Shown piece by piece: positions 1 through 19,134 of a stretch of DNA of 64,000 bases. Both the position numbers and the translations under genes were made by a program. Positions within the stretch are counted from its first letter, which is position 1; each line of letters begins with the position of its first letter. Below the pieces are notes generated by a model. It saw only the letters and a list, made by a program, of their open reading frames with translations. It was not told the DNA's origin and did no database searches. The DNA comes from Hirudinaria manillensis (Eukaryota; Annelida; Clitellata; Hirudinida; Hirudinidae): assembly GCA_034509925.1 (NCBI GenBank), contig CM067533.1:1-64000 (forward strand), given 5' to 3'.

Positions 1-1212
1 TGAGTTTAATCGTATTAACGGTATTTTGCCTTGTATTTTGTCTGTTGAAGTATTCGTATTTTTGTCGCTTGATAATCCTAAGATATTTCTTAGTGGTTAT
101 CAGTGTTTTGTTCAAAACACACGTGCTTGCTTCTATTTTGCTTCGATACCATTTTATGCGTTGCAATTTAATGGTATTTCTTAGCGTAATTTTTTAATTG
201 CTTTTTTCACTTTTGTTCTTAAATTCTTTTTTATCGTGAAATACGCTTTAGAATTTTGTAGAACTTTTATATAATATATAATATATATTATATATTTCGG
301 TATAGCTTTGATACTTGTAATGCGAAGCATTTCCTGGTATTTTTTAGCATTTTAATATACCTCGCTCGTCATTCTCAAAAATCTTTAACGTTAAATACGT
401 TTTTAGATTTTTTTTGAAAAACGCACGTTATAAACTATTTTATTTTAATTTATTGTATTTTTGGTTTTTAAAAAATTTTTTTTGGGTTCCCAATAATTTT
501 TTTTACCAAATAAATAACCTTTTTCTTTGGTTTCTTCAAGGGCTGAGATTTCATCTCTTGTTGTTACACTAATTTATCGTTCATTGATGAATTCGTTGTA
601 AAACACTAAGTTAATTTAATTGCATCTTTGGTTTTAATTTTTGGGTTCCCAATAATTTTTTTACCAAATAAACAACTTATTTCTGTGGTTTTTCCAAGGG
701 CTGAGATTTCATCTCTTGTTGTTACACTAATTTATCGTTCATTGATGAATTCGTGGTAAAACTACTAAGTTAATTTGTTGTTTTGGGCGATGATTTATCA
801 TCCCTTATTAATCTAATAGTTTTTTTAAAAAAAACGTGCTTCGACGGGTAATTATTTATTAAGTGAATTTGCAATCGGTTTCGTTATTTTCTCCTTAGGT
901 TCTTTCTACGATAAACACGTTTTAAGAATTTTTTGAGAACATACGACTCTCGAATACTACTTTAATTCCAAGCTTGCTTAGCAATTCTTGGCGTTGTAGT
1001 TAAACATTCTGTCCATATCTGGCTCTTATTTTTATGGGTTCCCATTAACTTTAATGCCAGTTTATATCATCAATTGCCGATATATTGTCTCTTGATGCAT
1101 TGTTAATTTAGTTAGACTTATATTGTGTGTTTTTGACGACCACGATACATAATTTGCTAGATTGTCTACTAACAAAGAAAGTGGAAGTGCAGTTTTATTT
1201 ATATTTTCTATT
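1..1212. repeat. T-rich subtelomere-like DNA with degenerate duplications
   Basis: No gene is visible. The + strand is strongly T-rich. A block beginning with the motif TGGGTTCCCAATAA near 483 recurs near 642 (offset about 159 bp, roughly 90% identical by eye), and a more diverged GGGTTCCCATTAA lies near 1036. Short degenerate blocks resembling ACGTTTTAGAATTTTTTGA recur near 240, 400 and 915. Such imperfect local duplication next to a telomeric array is typical of subtelomeric or telomere-associated sequence. The orientation of the adjacent array places this DNA on the distal (chromosome-end) side of it. Confidence 0.6.
483..780. repeat. Imperfect tandem duplication, about 159 bp unit, two copies
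   Basis: Copy one runs from about 483 to 641 and copy two from about 642 to 780. Both contain the ordered landmarks TGGGTTCCCAATAA, TTACCAAATAAA, GGGCTGAGATTTCATCTC and TTGTTACACTAATTTATCG. They differ by scattered substitutions and short indels, so the duplication is not recent. Confidence 0.8.
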
Positions 1213-1969
1213 CTAACCCTAACCCTAACCCTAACCCTAACCCTAACCCTAACCCTAACCCTAACCCTAACCCTAACCCTAACCCTAACCCTAACCCTAA
1301 CCCTAACCCTAACCCTAACCCTAACCCTAACCCTAACCCTAACCCTAACCCTAACCCTAACCCTAACCCTAACCCTAACCCTAACCCTAACCCTAACCCT
1401 AACCCTAACCCTAACCCTAACCCTAACCCTAACCCTAACCCTAACCCTAACCCTAACCCTAACCCTAACCCTAACCCTAACCCTAACCCTAACCCTAACC
1501 CTAACCCTAACCCTAACCCTAACCCTAACCCTAACCCTAACCCTAACCCTAACCCTAACCCTAACCCTAACCCTAACCCTAACCCTAACCCTAACCCTAA
1601 CCCTAACCCTAACCCTAACCCTAACCCTAACCCTAACCCTAACCCTAACCCTAACCCTAACCCTAACCCTAACCCTAACCCTAACCCTAACCCTAACCCT
1701 AACCCTAACCCTAACCCTAACCCTAACCCTAACCCTAACCCTAACCCTAACCCTAACCCTAACCCTAACCCTAACCCTAACCCTAACCCAAACCATAACC
1801 CTAACCCTAACCCTAACCCTAACCCTAACCCTAACCCTAACCCTAACCCTAACCCTTCTGCGAAAGCGGAACGACATTTTTTTCTCCTATCTTAACCCTA
1901 ACCCTAACCCTAACCCTAACCCTAACCCTAACCCTAACCTAACCTAACCCTAACCCTAACCCTAACCCT
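1213..1969 (+). repeat. Telomeric (CCCTAA)n array, interrupted
   Basis: About 107 near-perfect CCCTAA units fill 1213-1856. A 35-bp unique spacer (1857-1891) follows, then about 13 more units to 1969, two of which are shortened to CCTAA. One degenerate patch (CCCAAACCATAACCC) lies near 1786-1800. C-rich strand 5' to 3' on + means the chromosome body should lie to the right and the end to the left, but 1.2 kb of other DNA lies to the left. The array is therefore interstitial or subtelomeric, or marks an assembly join. At under 0.8 kb it is short for a terminal telomere. Confidence 0.95.
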
Positions 1970-2121
1970 GATCACAGTTTGCCAACGCTATACAAAAGTA
2001 TTTGACGCGCAGTAACTGATCAATCGTTATTGTTCGCTATCTCCCTACTATTGTTACGCATCGATGATCATGTTAGGGCAAACTATATTGTAAGAGGAAG
2101 TAATGTCGTTTCTCGTTCGAT

Positions 2122-9554
<7,433 letters not shown>

Positions 9555-10148
9555 TAGAAACCAAGATGGATTTATGAGATCATTTAATGTAATTAACTTA
9601 CACTGTCGTAGTTATGCCATCGATACTTTTAATTTGTCCGCTTGTATAAAAAATTTCTATTGTGGGCTCAATAGATTCAATAGAGAGTTTAATGATGGCT
9701 CTGCCATTTGATAAAAACTAGTTTCAAATAAACTTTTTATAATTTATAAAGAAAGAAATGTAAAAAAACCACTAGGATTCATCTTTCGGTTGCGAATCAT
9801 CAGTTGAAGAAATAATGAATCAATTCAGCTTAATAGCAATTTTTAAATACCTCGAATTGAAATAAATACCGTTTATGTCTTGCTCTAAGGACCACAAAGT
9901 TATCTGAATCGCAATAAAATAACTTCCCTCGGTTATAAGTTTGAGGATACAATAAGCTAATGCTTGCATTATGTGTTAAGCATCTGGCTTAAAACGTTGC
10001 GCTATAGAAAAGGTATTGAAATCAGCAAAATTCAATAATTACATTAAAGGGCTTAGTCGAGTTCGTATGAGTGGAACTGAGTCTGACTGCTTGTGGAGCT
10101 GCGGCGTAACTCGTTCACAGAATTGAAATATCCAAGGAAGCGCTATCG
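9555..10148. other. Convergent intergenic spacer, RTK/septin
   Basis: This holds the 3' flanks of two convergent genes. AATAAA-like signals occur (for example near 9727 and 9862 on +). No coding sequence or repeat was seen. Confidence 0.5.
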
Positions 10149-13100
10149 TTAGCCTGAAGATTCAAGAAAATAATTGTACGTCATTAAATACTGTAAACAG
10201 ATTGACTTTGGACTTAAACATAATGATTTGCTGATCTGAATTGATATGGAAATTGGGTTTTTGTTACAGCCAGAAGTGACAAAAAGTTGATAAAGCAAAA
10301 GAGCATAACCAACTTCATTCTTGGAACGAACACTGCAATTGAGAGAAGTCATCGACCCGTGCAATTTCATCTCAGCTTGCATCTTTGATATCATGTCTTG
10401 CATTTTCTTCAGCTGCATAAAATATGATCATTGTCCTTAATAACCTGACATGATAACTTTCCACGATTTTCAATCAGATTTTTTTATAATTTGGATTGAT
10501 TATTTAATTAATTCTAGCATTTCTTGACGACCGTAAACAAACTCCCTTTCTCCTAGAAAAGTTACATAAACACAATATTTTGATAATATTTATTGTTAAA
10601 ATTATACTTTGCTTCTTGATTGCGCAATCTGCAGAAGTAGATGCTTAATACTTGCAGCCGATAACATTCTATTTTTACCTCCACCTCTTTTTCCATTAAC
10701 ATTTTTTCCTTCTCTGTCAGTTTTTCTTCTTTTATTTCGATGGACATTCTAGGATTCCTACGCAAGAAGATGGGCAGAATATTAAAAATAACTATAAATC
10801 AATAAAATGCACAAGACAACAATAAACTGATTTGGACTTTAGCGATGAGGTTCTTTTTGAAAATATGTCATCTTTTCAGACGATAAAATATAGTGACTAC
10901 TACACCCTTGTGATGTTCCAACAAAGGAAAGCGGTATTCTGGACTGAAACCAGTCGGACTAAAAACGCACGTGACTGCAAACAAACGGGAATCATTTTCA
11001 AACAGACCTCGTCTTTGGATGACCGCTTGCCTTGGCAATTTTTTCTGACCTGAAGTTTTCGTAGTGCACCTCTTGAGTCATTTCTTGCAAGTCTTGCATG
11101 TGAGCTCTTTATAGAAGAAACAATTTGCTTACGTAATGTTACATAATGTTACTATCCTTCTATTAAATAAATGGATCACTAATTAGAGGCTTGGTAAGCT
11201 ACACATTCACGAGGTAATCAATTGTTAAATAATAGAAATCACGTATATGTTGTTATTTGATCACATATTATCACGCAAAACAACATAATGATGATCACAG
11301 TAACAACGACAGTAGTAATAAAATTAAGCCGCGATAGTAAGGACATGGATAATTATAGTAGCAACAACCACAATAACAATAATATTATTATTACATGAGC
11401 ATGGTCCTCAGTTTCACAAAGTCACAATGATCCGGATTCTCCACTTCGACAACTCCCCATGGATATTGCCGTCCTCGCACCTTCTTCGATCTAATTTCCA
11501 TCACTGAATTAGATCCAACTACAGCAAAAGGCACGGAATCCTGGCAAAAAGTTAAAATAATTTTCCTAACCAAACTTATGTTTTAGCAACCTAATAATCT
11601 TATTATTCTAGATCATTACAGCGGATATTATTATTTGTATTATATTATTATATTACATTAGTATGCTATTACTATTATGTAATAGCAAATTTGGGGAAGA
11701 GTCGGGGAATAGTGCTCTCAATTCAGAAACAAAATTATGCCTGTGACCGCGTATATTTAACATTTCTATCTCGCCTACTAGAAGACATTATAGGCATAAA
11801 TATTTATAGTATAGATATTTATCGATTATTGATAGATATTTATTGATCGCAACGTATCCAATGGCCAAGCATTCCAGATGCGCTACTAATCATCACAAGG
11901 CAGAAGTTTTAGATTATGAAAGAAATAATCATTAAATATATTGCTAGAATTGTAACCTGATTATTTTTAGATTATTGAGATTAGAAATATGAGGAATGTT
12001 TATCGTTTAATGTTTGTATCTGCGGTCTGCCCTTTGAACTGGGGCCTCATCATTGTCAATACTTTTACGAAAGGTCAGACCTTCAACTGTCTGCATTGTT
12101 CCCTGTATTCTTCATCTTCGTCATCCTCGCAGGTAGGCAGAAGGTAAATAGTTATGCCATGAACTTCTATTTCATCCATTATCTTGGATAAAATCAAGAA
12201 AAATTAATTTTAATTCATCATTAAGTAAATGTAATCGGGTTAGAAATACGTTGAGTATACCCGTCTGGTAATCGTCTGGTTCGATTTTTCTCTATAAGTT
12301 TTTACTATTTACCACTTATGATTTTTTATTCCAACATTTAAAAATAATTTCATTACGTAATTCTTTGACGAATATTAATTATGACGCTTCAATGTAGTGA
12401 CATCGTTGCTTAACTTTTTGCTTCAATTTAGATATTTCACTCTTTGTTAGAGTGTCTGCCTTTGCGATGACGGGGACGATGTTGACTTTATGGTGCAAGG
12501 TTTTCATAAACTGAATATCGAGTGGTTTCAATCTGAAAATATTAACGGAATATTAGATAACATTTTCCTCGTTCAAAGAAGCATTTAAAGTCGTTGGCCA
12601 GGATTATTAAATAAGGCTTATGCAAAAGTTGAGTAAAACGAACCCATGCCCGAGAGGATTGATGAAATAGAAACAGCAGTGCACTCTCGTGTCCACGATG
12701 TGCCTCCTATTCAATCCGCTTTCGTCCTTCAGGTAATTCTCGTACTGAGTATCAATGTACTTCACGATTGTACTGAAGCTGTGTATGAAAAAATGACTGC
12801 TTTCGCACTATTTCTTCAATGGTATTATTATTAGTAGTAGTAGTATTATTAATTTTAGCAATTATTATAAAATATCTAATATATGAATAAACTAATAACC
12901 AGTTCGATGCATTTATGGGATCGGCATAGCCAGGAGTATCGACGACGGTTAGTCTCAACTTCACACCCCTCTCTTCGATTTCCACTGCTGAAGCTTCGAT
13001 GCTCACGGTTCTTTTTGCCTTTCCTGTGTCACCGTTGCGACTCGTGCGTTATAAGAATTTGCAAGTGCCAATTTTACACTCGATAACTTTATTAATAAAG

Positions 13101-15064
13101 CGATTCATTACAGTTTGTGCACTTAATGCTCATGCTTAAGCTAACACTTCCAAGATCATGGAAATTCATTATTTTAATTCTACGCAATTAACTGATTTCT
13201 AGGATCCAGGATCCTACAGTTAATAACATCTACTTATCTTAATAACTTTAACTTTCACTTTTCGCAGGCCTTTAAAATAAAAAGCTCCTCACGGGTAGAT
13301 TTAAACAAAATACGAATAAAACGACCCTATTATTATTTTACCAATTAACATCAGTTTTGCAATGTAAGAACTAACTAGAGTATGTTTTAGCAAGTTTTTA
13401 AAATACGGAGTTTGAAGATCGTGGTTGATATTTTCATAAAGTGTATTAAACTCTTCAGTCTAAAGAAGGGTATGAACAATTTAATAATTTTCAGTAATTT
13501 TCAAGCATTTCACTTCCTTAAAAAGCTTGCGCATCCTTATTTTTAGAGGCAGGCTGCCTGCGAGTGTAGATAAAGCATTAGCCATTAGGATTAGTCATTC
13601 AGTTCGCTTTAAAAAGGTGTAGTTATAAGGGCATAACGGTACTAGTACCATTTCCATTAAATTATACTATTTAACATAACAACTATAACGAAGCTTCAAA
13701 TGACGAGATATGGTTACCTAAATCGGAATAACTTTGTATCTATCTTTGCTACTAGCGTAGGTATAATTAAAAAGATGTTTAATATAATAATGATTAAGTC
13801 ACCGAAAATTAAAAATAAAAGCTGATAACCAAACGCATCTGGAATCACTCGGGTAGCGTAGAGATCAGTGAGAAAGAGGCTGTTGATCAAAGTCGATTTT
13901 CCAAGGCCTGCCTCTCCTAAATAAGTTTTGAAAAATCAGATTTGAGATGAGATTAGGATTTACTAATATTGGCAACAAAATATTATTTCAGTGAATTGTG
14001 AAAAGCCCTGAATATTTGATCATAATAAAACTACATTGCTTTTCAATTGTTATTGATATTCCTTCTCGAGCCTGAACGTAAATAATTTTTAACATTAATT
14101 TTAATAATATGTTATCATCTTCATCAATTAATAATGACTTTCACATTTTTATTAAAGGTGATAAACTCCGAGTAGCAAAATATTAACATTAACATAAAAA
14201 AAAACAACCGACAGCTTTTTAGGCACGATAAGTAATAGCGGCACATCGTAGTGATTGCCTGACCTGCAGTAAGCGTAAATTAAAATGGACAGGAAATGTC
14301 TGCACTCTGCAGGCATCTAACAGTGACTCACGAGGATGGAAATGAAAAGACGCATCAACAATGAGAAACAGAGGCAAACCGATGCAGCTTCAGAGCTGGT
14401 GTTCAGTTCCATCGGTGAAAACAATTTAATGGAGCTGAAATAATTGCATCCAGAACGTTGCTACAGACAAAATATATTACAAAGGATACTCTAAAGAGCT
14501 TTAGGCTTTTTAATAAAGTAATCTTTTGTAAGTTCTTATCTTGTTCTCGTGTATAAAATGCACACAAAATGTTCGCCCCAATCGCTCCACATGAAAAATT
14601 AGGTTATGAAACTGAAAGCAGTAATGCATAAATACAAGTATCTAGCATCATTTTTCATAGTAGCGTAAGTCAGCTTAAAGACTTTTAGACGGATATTTTT
14701 GTAGAACATTTAAAAGGTCAAAATTGAAATCGTCAGGTTTCGGTGTACCAACAGAGGAAAAGTAATGGGTTGACTCACCTACCACCATCAATGTAAACTC
14801 AAACCCTTTCTTTACCGACTTCCTATGGACTTGGTTTGGGAGGTTGGCGAACCCGACGCAGTCTCCGTTGTCTGGAAGCATTTCCTGACGTTTGTAAAAG
14901 AAACATTCCAAATGTGGAGAATCGCCATTTTTTTCGTTTTTATTTTCGTTCAGATAAATCAAAATGAAGTTCCTTCGAAGTTAAAGGATGCTAATTAATA
15001 ATGCCGACTCGTCACTTCTTGAAATAGCAAACCTTACTTGCTTTGGGTCTACAGACACCATCAT
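10149..15064 (-). CDS. Septin, SEPT2-like group
   Basis: Eleven exons, all phases consistent, give 414 aa (transcript order): 15064-15038, 14884-14779, 13916-13830, 13023-12900, 12778-12644, 12532-12415, 12182-12081, 11540-11395, 11106-11050, 10757-10679, 10412-10149. Septins are GTP-binding cytoskeletal proteins that form filaments at the cell cortex and division site. The polybasic lead ([19 protein letters not shown]) precedes the P-loop GEAGLGKST (45-53). The G3 motif is DTPGYAD near 102, G4 is AKAD near 184, the septin unique element contains [16 protein letters not shown], and a C-terminal coiled coil ([31 protein letters not shown]) follows. The family usually reads GESGLGKS and DTPGYGD; both are altered here by one residue. 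The tail after the coiled coil is longer than usual and may be spliced differently. Confidence 0.93.
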
Positions 15065-15573
15065 CAGAGCAATCACTTAAGTTTTGTTCAGTGCTGCATT
15101 TATAGGCCAGACAACCGCTAGATTAGGGCGGAGAGCCTAGATGTCGTTGTGCCATTACAATTGCAATTGTTCCGAATATCGGAGTATCACAAATCATCGA
15201 GGTCATGTTTGCCGACAATAAAAGAAACAAAGATTTTTTCGTGCTTTCCCGGCTATTACAATTCTTTTGTTGTTCAATTTGAAGAAGTCGACATTGGAAT
15301 GAAAGTAAAGTGGAAAGTGATTTATTAGTCTACGTGTTTATTGTTATACGTATACGTATTATTCCTATAGCAAATGAAGGTTAATATCTGACTTTTGACC
15401 TTCAATAATCGAACGTTAATGCGAAAGATGGTTAAATAAAATAAAGTATGCGACGCAAATTTCTCATCTGTAAAGTTTTGAATTATTGGTCAAAGGGATG
15501 CGCCTCTTACCTTTAAAAAAAAAACAAAGTAATCATAAAAGTTTCATTCTGAAGAGATTGCTGAAAATTTTGA
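15065..15573. other. Septin 5' flank
   Basis: Apart from the TATA-like box it is AT-rich, with no recognised feature. A second minus-strand frame across 15020-15115 is rich in cysteine (about six Cys in 38 codons), but the septin initiation exon explains the same bases better. Confidence 0.4.
15099..15104 (-). promoter_or_regulatory. TATA-like box upstream of septin start
   Basis: On the minus strand CTATAAATG lies 35-40 bases before the proposed ATG, which would imply a very short 5' leader. This is the only promoter-like element seen close to the start. Confidence 0.35.
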
Positions 15574-16246
15574 TTAAAAATAATCTTTTGTAAGACGTCC
15601 AGATAGGTCTACTGTCGCACGGGTATCTGGCAGGTCCAGAATCTGCACTGCAAATGCATTCTGAATAAGACGTTGCCTTTGCACAGCAATCACCTAAAAG
15701 AATGAAATGCTAATTCCTATTAAGGGATATTAGTAAAGGCGTAGACTCCACACGTTTTTTACGCACATCGTTTACAACATCCACGTTCTGCTGACACTTC
15801 GCTCCGGGGACGCGATCCTTTCGAGATTCGATCGAAGTCGACCGACGACATTTCTGCCACGTTTCCGTTACGTCAGGTAACCGACGACGCGTTTTAACGA
15901 CCAAAGTCAACCGTACGAGCTCGTTCACCGAACGTTAATGTTTTTTGTACTCGGTAGTCGTGAAAAAAAAGCTCCGACATATATATTGCAAACGTTTAAA
16001 AACTTTAAAAAACATTTGTTCAAAAAGCAATAGATAAAATGAACAATAATTGTTGCATTTAGCAACAGAGAAATTGTGATGGCAGACATTTTGAAGAATC
16101 ATTCGCGATATAATATGAACGTCTTTCGACGACACGACGAGTCGATCGTTCGGGAATGACTCGCACGTCGTGAAAGTCCACGGAAAATAAATACAAACAA
16201 CGAAATGAAGTGCGATCACATCAGACCAAGTCGTTGATAAACTCAT
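15574..16246 (-). CDS. Possible small secreted protein, unrecognised
   Basis: Three exons join in phase 0 throughout: 16246-16121, 15853-15767 and 15693-15574, giving about 110 aa. The first has a hydrophobic signal-like stretch (VIALHFVVCIYFPWTF), the middle is basic with two cysteines, and the last ends ..VDLSGRLTKDYF. The acceptor before the last exon (CATTCTTTTAG) is good, the donor GAC|GTTCAT is weak. Using GT one base-pair step away would instead read a cysteine-dense middle (GCCKRC..CCAKATSYSECIC), so the frame is not secure. The region has higher GC than the intergenic DNA around it. I recognise no family. It sits between the septin and the tandem gene pair, all on the same strand. 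Confidence 0.3.
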
Positions 16247-16554
16247 ATTCAATCGACAAGAATAATAATAATAATATCCTAGAACACATTCTCTATTTGA
16301 TAGAAATTTGGGAGACTGAAATGGCGATATCACGAAATGAGAAACATTTCTATAAATGGGTCAAAATAATAAATAATTGTAAATAATAAAGAAAATAATA
16401 AATAATTGTTGTTATTATTATTGTTATTCTAGAAACTGATAATATAAAATTTAAATAGAACCAGAAATACAAATTAGTCATTCACAATATTATCTTTGTC
16501 AAAATTTTGAAGAACGACAATAGTAGAAAAGGATAAAACGAAGCATTCTTGTAT

Positions 16555-18684
16555 TTAAACTAGTCTATGGAAGGAGTTCGAGGGAGGCATGAATCTGCCG
16601 GGAGATTGGATGGAAGCGAGATGCGTAGCACTGGTCGTTCCTCCGCAGAACGGAGCGGCAGGAGGAGAGACCACGGCGGCCGCACTCGTGGACTCTTGAT
16701 AATTTCCATCCAGATAAAGCCTTAATGGGTGAAGGATCGAAGTCACTGCAGTTCGATTCTCGGTCGAGCGAATGCCAGAGATGATTTTTGTTTCATTCAT
16801 AACAACAACAACAACAGTTTTATCACTTGGAACAAAATAAATTATCAACTATTGGATTTATTTTTGTAATTAAACAAATTTCACTTATTCTAAAGGAAAA
16901 ATGCGCCTTTTTAGTGCAAAAATAAGACAGAACATGTTAACATTTGATCGAGCAGGCGATCGACTTAGATTTAATCCTTAAGGATAATAAACAAAACTTA
17001 GATTTAATCCTTAAGGATAATAAACAAAACCGTAAAACCTGACGAAGAAGAGTTGTCTGAACGTGTCCTCAGTAGGGGGCAGCGAGTCGAAGGTCGCCTC
17101 GGGTCCGAGCATTTGGAGTTTCAAGTCCGCGGTCGTGGTCATCGGAACGGTTTCCATGCCGGCCAATGCGGCTCCTTCGACGTCGAGAAGGGAAAATGCG
17201 TTTCAACGCCCGCTTCTAACGATTATTAAATTTACGAATTCCGAGTAAAAATGAAAAAATGTGAACCAGTAATTTTGAGCCATTCGTTCATCCTCTCCAC
17301 AAGAGATTTCACTGTTTCGTAAACGGGCAATTTGGACTTTCCATCTCCGGGCAAAATTTTAACCGGAACAAAAGTCTTATAAGATATTCTAGGAGGATTG
17401 GGGGACATCTTCGTCTTGGGAATGAGAAAAAATACTCGAACGACTTTGAGGTATTGGGTTTGCCAGACGCTATGCTCGGTGAATTTGCACCTTTCTTCGA
17501 ATTGAGGATCTGCATTTATAAAAATGCATGTTGTAAAACTAAATCAATTTCAAAAATGTCAAAATAAAATCAAACTTAAATAGCGAACCTTCCTTTAATT
17601 TGATGCCTACAGTTTGGAAGTTACACAGTCTTATAAGTTGCTGCTGGGCCAGCCATCTCGAGGCCTTGTCCATGATATCTCCGAAGACTTCATAACCTCG
17701 ATTCTCACGACTTCTTTTGAGGCAGTCGGGCAAAAAATCTTGATAGCCTTAATTACGGTCATAAAAGCATAATTACATGTTGCCATATCAATTCATTATC
17801 AAATCATTATAAATTCATTATCAATTCATTACCAATTCATTATCAACTGACAAATTTTAAAGCAAAACGACGTTCAATATTTAATCGGACCGACGTTTAG
17901 CAAAAGGAGAATCGAATGAACCGACCGATGGTCTCCTGGTTGGGGTCGGAGGTCAAACACGAGAACACCCTCAATGCCCAAACGAAGGTCTTCTTCTCGA
18001 GCACGCTTTCCTCCCAGTGGGTGGCCTCCAAGCATACTAATCCTTCCCTGACCAGAAACTTCACTACCTCTATTTTAAGTATATGACCTGAGCAAGCAAT
18101 CAAAAATTGTGCCACAAATTTGACTACAATAATATGGAAATTTAATATTCTAAATCACCAAATGTTTGGGAATCTACGACAAGTTTTGCAAGGCATTAAA
18201 ATATTTTCAAAGGTTACGGAGCATAGAATAATGATACGCGTAAATATTTTACGAATTAATTCCACCCGATTCTCCGTTTAATTCTCCGACGCCCCTCCGA
18301 TCGGCACGAAAAACTTTTATCTTCAAAATCAGATATATATCAGACGGGTTACATCTGACCCAATCGCATGCTTGCCGTCGATCGGAACGTACGAATGGCA
18401 AAATGAAGCACGCTTTGCACAAACATTACGTCGGTAATCGAAGCAGGAACGATCAGAATGTAACAAAATGAAGCATTATAAACAAATATTATGACAGGTA
18501 TTATTACAGACGAAGATGACAAGAACAATTCTCACATGTTTGACTGCAAATGGTCTCATTGACCCTCCTTACAAGCTGACTGAACCTTTCTTTTGTTTGG
18601 GCTATGTGGGTCTCACACTGGATTGTCTGAACTTTGAACTGACATTTTGCAGCACTGGGAATTTTGTCAGTTACAAACCAGAGC
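16555..18684 (-). CDS. Unknown protein with repeated F-P..W-L domain, copy 1 (5' end missing)
   Basis: Six exons join with consistent phase: 18684-18573, 18067-17926, 17747-17589, 17509-17267, 17174-17031, 16745-16555. The first coding exon was not found, so the model starts mid-protein (about 330 aa seen). Two copies of one pattern are visible. Copy A has YQDFLPDCL, then DIMDKASRWLAQQQ, then CNFQTV. Copy B has YKTFVPVKIL, then SLVERMNEWLKITG, then GMETV. Each is followed about 35 residues later by a beta-like hydrophobic run (YLKVVRVFFLI; QLFFVRFYVT). The tail is rich in Ser, Pro and Ala. No signal peptide or membrane helix is evident in the visible part. The neighbour at 19135-20319 carries a third copy on the same strand, so local duplication is likely. 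I know no named family with this pattern and assign no function. Confidence 0.65.
16963..17029. repeat. 33-bp direct repeat, two perfect copies
   Basis: The unit begins CTTAGATTTAATCCTTAAGG. The two head-to-tail copies lie in an intron next to the 5' splice site of the unknown gene at 16555-18684. Confidence 0.85.
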
Positions 18685-19134
18685 CTAATAATAATGATTG
18701 AAGATAGAAATTTACAAGAAATACAATAAAGACACTATTTCACATATCAGTGCATCATGCACTTTTAATCACCCCATTAAAATTTGTATTTAAGCAAGTG
18801 ATTCACACAAACAATTTTTAAATTGTTGCAAAAACTGAACAACGTTCTTGTTTGATAATGAGCAGCAATTTAACATATAAGTTTTTTTAGGGATTAATAA
18901 AGAGTTTGAAAGTATTTAAACCAAGTGTTCTCAAACCATGACCACCTATTTGCTTCAGTTGTTTCATTTCAATGAAAAAACATGGTCATCACTATTAACA
19001 GTTAAACAAAATGAAAACTGCTCAGTGCTCATTTTAAATTGCATTTGTTAACAAATGAAGCTTAACAAAATGATATTAATTACTTCCTGCTTTATTTAAA
19101 TTAGTATCTGATTACCTTCCTTCATCTAGCACCC

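Noticed and set aside
1062-1947. Long repetitive open frames (poly Leu-Thr, Arg-Val, Asn-Pro) over the telomeric array
   Set aside because: A 6-bp repeat keeps all frames open. These are artefacts of CCCTAA repetition.
15020-15115. Cysteine-rich minus-strand frame as a separate peptide
   Set aside because: It overlaps the septin initiation exon, which has a good donor (CAA|GTAAGG) and joins in phase to the conserved septin N-terminus.
18516-18701. Plus-strand 61-codon frame
   Set aside because: The minus strand here has an acceptor, a donor and a phase that fit the gene at 16555-18684, so the plus frame is its shadow.
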